From assembly GCF_030317035.1 (NCBI RefSeq), contig NZ_JASZYK010000002.1, positions 124,001-188,000 on the forward strand: a stretch of DNA of 64,000 bases, written 5' to 3'. The notes below the pieces were generated by a model. That model did no database searches. It had not been told where the DNA came from and saw nothing but the letters and a program-made list of their open reading frames with translations. Shown here piece after piece: positions 62,050-64,000 of the stretch; position 1 is the first letter of the stretch; each line of letters starts with the position of its first letter. This DNA comes from Variovorax sp. J22G73. Its GTDB lineage: Bacteria; Pseudomonadota; Gammaproteobacteria; Burkholderiales; Burkholderiaceae_C. A program made the translations under genes and the position numbers.

Positions 62050-63014
62050 GGCGCGAACTTCGGCAGGCCGGGTGGGTTGGTCTCCGACTTCGGCAGCGCC
62101 TCTTCGGCCAGGCTCCAGCGCGCCAGCGTCTTGGCGTAGCTGCCGTTGCGAATGAGGTTGTTGGTGGCCGTGGTCAGCGCCACGGCCAGGCCGCTGCCCT
62201 TGCGCGTGGCAATGGCCACGTCGGACTTCAGCGGCCAGCCCGCGTTCACCGTGCCGACCAGGCGAATCTGCCCGTTCTTCGCGGACTCGTAGGCCTGCGG
62301 CGCGTTCGGGTTGAAGTTGGCATCGACCCGTTTGGTGACCACCGCCAGCGTGCGCGTCACATCGTCGTCGTAGTACTGGATCGTGGCGGGCTTCAGCCCG
62401 GCTGCGGCGTTCTGCCGGTTCCATTCGAGCAGGATGCGCTCCTGGTTGGTGCCCGCGCCGGTCGTCAGCTTCAGGCCCGCGATGTCTTTGGGCTCCTTGA
62501 TGCTCTTGATGGGGCTGTCGGCCTTCACGTAGAAGCCGTGCAGGCCCAGCCGGTAGGTGGAAAAGTCGAACTTCTCCTTGCGTTGCTCGGTCACGCCCAC
62601 GTTCGAGATCACCGCGTCGTACTTGCCCGAGCTCAGGCCCAGCGGCCAGTCGGCCCACGCGATGGGCTGCAGGTCGAGCTTCAGGCCCAGCGCATCGGCG
62701 ATGAGCAGTGCGTAGTCGGCGTCGAAGCCCACCACCGTCTTCGCATCGGTCGCGTAGGTGGAGATGGGCGGCGCGAACGGCGCCACGGCCACGGTCAGCA
62801 CGCCCTCCTTCACGAACTTGAAGTTGGGCGGAATCGCGTTGACGGCCTCGGCGTCCTTGCCCGTGCGCAGGCGGCCCTGCTGCTCGGGGCTGAAGTCGAA
62901 CTTGTCGGCGGCATGCGCCGTGCCTCCAGCAAGGGTGAATGCGGCAAGGCTGGATGCAACAAGGCTGCGCGCGATCCACGCCACGGATGTGTTCTTGATG
63001 TTCTTCAAAGTCAT
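62046..63014 (-). CDS. Solute-binding protein family 3 (copy 2)
   Basis: A 322-residue periplasmic binding protein of the polar amino acid/opine class. Signal peptide to about residue 35 (AAFTLAGGTAHA). The core has FDADYALLIADALGLKLDLQ and SNVGVTEQRKEKFDFSTYRL. It is a paralogue of the next gene: GVTEQRKEKFDFSTYR versus VTEERKEKFDFSTYRN, and both end in TNPPGLPK. It overlaps the monooxygenase start (GTGA) and follows the first copy by 5 bases. No permease or ATPase is seen, so these may lie upstream of the window. Confidence 0.88.
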   Translation of the reverse strand: MTLKNIKNTSVAWIARSLVASSLAAFTLAGGTAHAADKFDFSPEQQGRLRTGKDAEAVNAIPPNFKFVKEGVLTVAVAPFAPPISTYATDAKTVVGFDADYALLIADALGLKLDLQPIAWADWPLGLSSGKYDAVISNVGVTEQRKEKFDFSTYRLGLHGFYVKADSPIKSIKEPKDIAGLKLTTGAGTNQERILLEWNRQNAAAGLKPATIQYYDDDVTRTLAVVTKRVDANFNPNAPQAYESAKNGQIRLVGTVNAGWPLKSDVAIATRKGSGLAVALTTATNNLIRNGSYAKTLARWSLAEEALPKSETNPPGLPKFAP

Positions 63015-63019
63015 GGTCT

Positions 63020-63961
63020 TCAGTTCTTCGGCAGGCCGGGCGGGTTGGTGCGCGACGCCTGGATGGCTTCGGACTCCAGGCTCCAGCGCGACAGGGTCTT
63101 GGCGTAGTTGCCGTTCTTGATCTGCGTGTTCAGCGCCAGCGTCACCGCGTCGGCAATGCCGGAGCCCTTGCGCGAGGTGACGGCAATCTCGGCGTTCAGC
63201 GGCCAGCCGCCCGAGAACACGCCCGCCAGCTTCGTCTTGCCGTCGCGCGCCTCGTAGGCCGCGATGGCGTTCGGCCCCACATAGGCGTCGGCCCGGCCCG
63301 ACTGCAGGGCCAGGCGCTGCACCACGTCGTCGTCGTAGTACTGGATCTCGACCGGCTTCAATCCGGCGGCCAGGTTCTGCTTGTTCCAGCGCAGGATGAT
63401 CTGCTCCTGGTTGGTGCTGGCCGCCACGATCACCTTCAGCCCCGCGATGTCCTTCGGCTCCTTGATGGCGCCCAGCTTGCTGTCGGACTTCACATACACG
63501 CCGATCTGGTCGTTGCGGTAGGTGGAAAAGTCGAACTTCTCCTTTCGCTCTTCCGTCACCGTCACGTTCGACACCACCACGTCGAACTTGCCCGACTGCA
63601 GGCCCAGCGGCCAGTCGGCCCAGGTGGTGGACACCAGCTCCAGCTTGCGACCCAGGCTGTCGGCCACCAGCTGCGCGATGTCGGGCGCGTTGCCCACGGG
63701 CGTCTTCGTGTCGGTGGCGTAGGCCGCGAACGGCAGGCGGCCCGTGGTCGTGCCGACGACCAGCACGCCCTCCTTCTGGAACTTGAAGTCCCTGGCGAGC
63801 GCCACGGCCTCGTCGATCTTCTGCGCGCGCGGGCGGCCGACCTGCTCGGGACTCAGGTCGGGGGCGGCCTGGGCCGATGCCGCCAGCGGGAGCAACGCAG
63901 CCACAAGAACGGACCAGAAAGCGAACCAGGAGGCGGACAGGATGTTTCGTCGGTAGGTCAT
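63020..63961 (-). CDS. Solute-binding protein family 3 (copy 1)
   Basis: A 313-residue paralogue of the preceding protein. Signal peptide ends near LPLAASAQAA; mature segments include APDIAQLVADSLGRKLELVS, GKFDVVVSNVTVTEERKEKF and EIQYYDDDVVQRLAL. The ATG is at 63961, leaving 39 bases before the window edge, which hold AAGGAA-type purines but no gene. Tandem duplication followed by divergence suggests that the two proteins bind related but different ligands for one importer. Confidence 0.88.
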   Translation of the reverse strand: MTYRRNILSASWFAFWSVLVAALLPLAASAQAAPDLSPEQVGRPRAQKIDEAVALARDFKFQKEGVLVVGTTTGRLPFAAYATDTKTPVGNAPDIAQLVADSLGRKLELVSTTWADWPLGLQSGKFDVVVSNVTVTEERKEKFDFSTYRNDQIGVYVKSDSKLGAIKEPKDIAGLKVIVAASTNQEQIILRWNKQNLAAGLKPVEIQYYDDDVVQRLALQSGRADAYVGPNAIAAYEARDGKTKLAGVFSGGWPLNAEIAVTSRKGSGIADAVTLALNTQIKNGNYAKTLSRWSLESEAIQASRTNPPGLPKN

Positions 63962-64000
63962 GAAGTGCGATGCAGTGAAGGATGCGTTGAAGGAAAAAAA

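Overview
The window is 64 kb of high-GC DNA with tightly packed genes, many ATGA/GTGA start-stop overlaps, frequent GTG/TTG starts and a large share of ABC importers and LysR regulators. Gene families and protein sequences look like a beta-proteobacterium of the Comamonadaceae, most like Variovorax. That assignment is an inference from general knowledge, not a database match. No rRNA, tRNA, CRISPR array, transposase or integrase was seen.

Layout. (1) 1-9227 (+): the end of an exopolysaccharide cluster, with glycosyltransferases, a glycosidase-like secreted protein, a Wzx-type flippase, galE, an orphan NarL-type response regulator and manC. (2) 9221-12195 (-): a GrpB-family protein, a hipBA toxin-antitoxin pair with four evenly spaced palindromic operators, and a small unknown gene. 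(3) 12658-18733: a three-gene degradative operon (FAH, alpha/beta hydrolase, amidohydrolase) divergent from an AraC regulator, then a D-threonine-aldolase/HAD pair divergent from a LysR. (4) 19867-24279 (+): a NitT/TauT-type ABC importer in one operon with a membrane-anchored cytochrome c, then dodecin. (5) 24266-26392: a LysR divergent from a SnoaL-like/flavodoxin-like pair. (6) 38911 down to 26430 (-): eleven co-oriented genes encoding two different ABC importers, an YtcJ-type amidohydrolase, two flavin-dependent monooxygenase-like proteins and two carboxymuconolactone-decarboxylase-fold (CMD) proteins. This is probably a sulfur- or organic-nutrient-scavenging island. (7) 39039-40904: an SDR divergent from a LysR. 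(8) 40946-44870 (+): a four-gene polysaccharide O-acetylation cassette in the wssFGHI order, without a polymer synthase beside it. (9) 44890-51366: a cysteine-less ArsC homologue, a Pat-type protein acetyltransferase, and a DUF4105 protein coupled to a lipoprotein hydrolase. (10) 51641-59068 (+): MFS transporter, pyrK, class 1B pyrD, N-carbamoyl-amino-acid amidase, pyrC, XRE regulator, pyrE and a small protein. (11) 59232-63961: an ankyrin-repeat protein facing a flavin monooxygenase/tandem binding-protein operon.

The most interesting unit is region 10. It carries a complete set of enzymes for running pyrimidine synthesis backwards: orotate uptake, reduction to dihydroorotate, hydrolysis to N-carbamoylaspartate and on to aspartate, ammonia and CO2. 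It also has its own regulator and an orotate phosphoribosyltransferase for salvage. I predict an orotate utilisation operon. Other leads are the eleven-gene island, the O-acetylation cassette, the hipBA operator array, the ArsC-like protein that has lost its catalytic cysteines, and a recurring pattern of in-frame short tandem repeats near protein termini.
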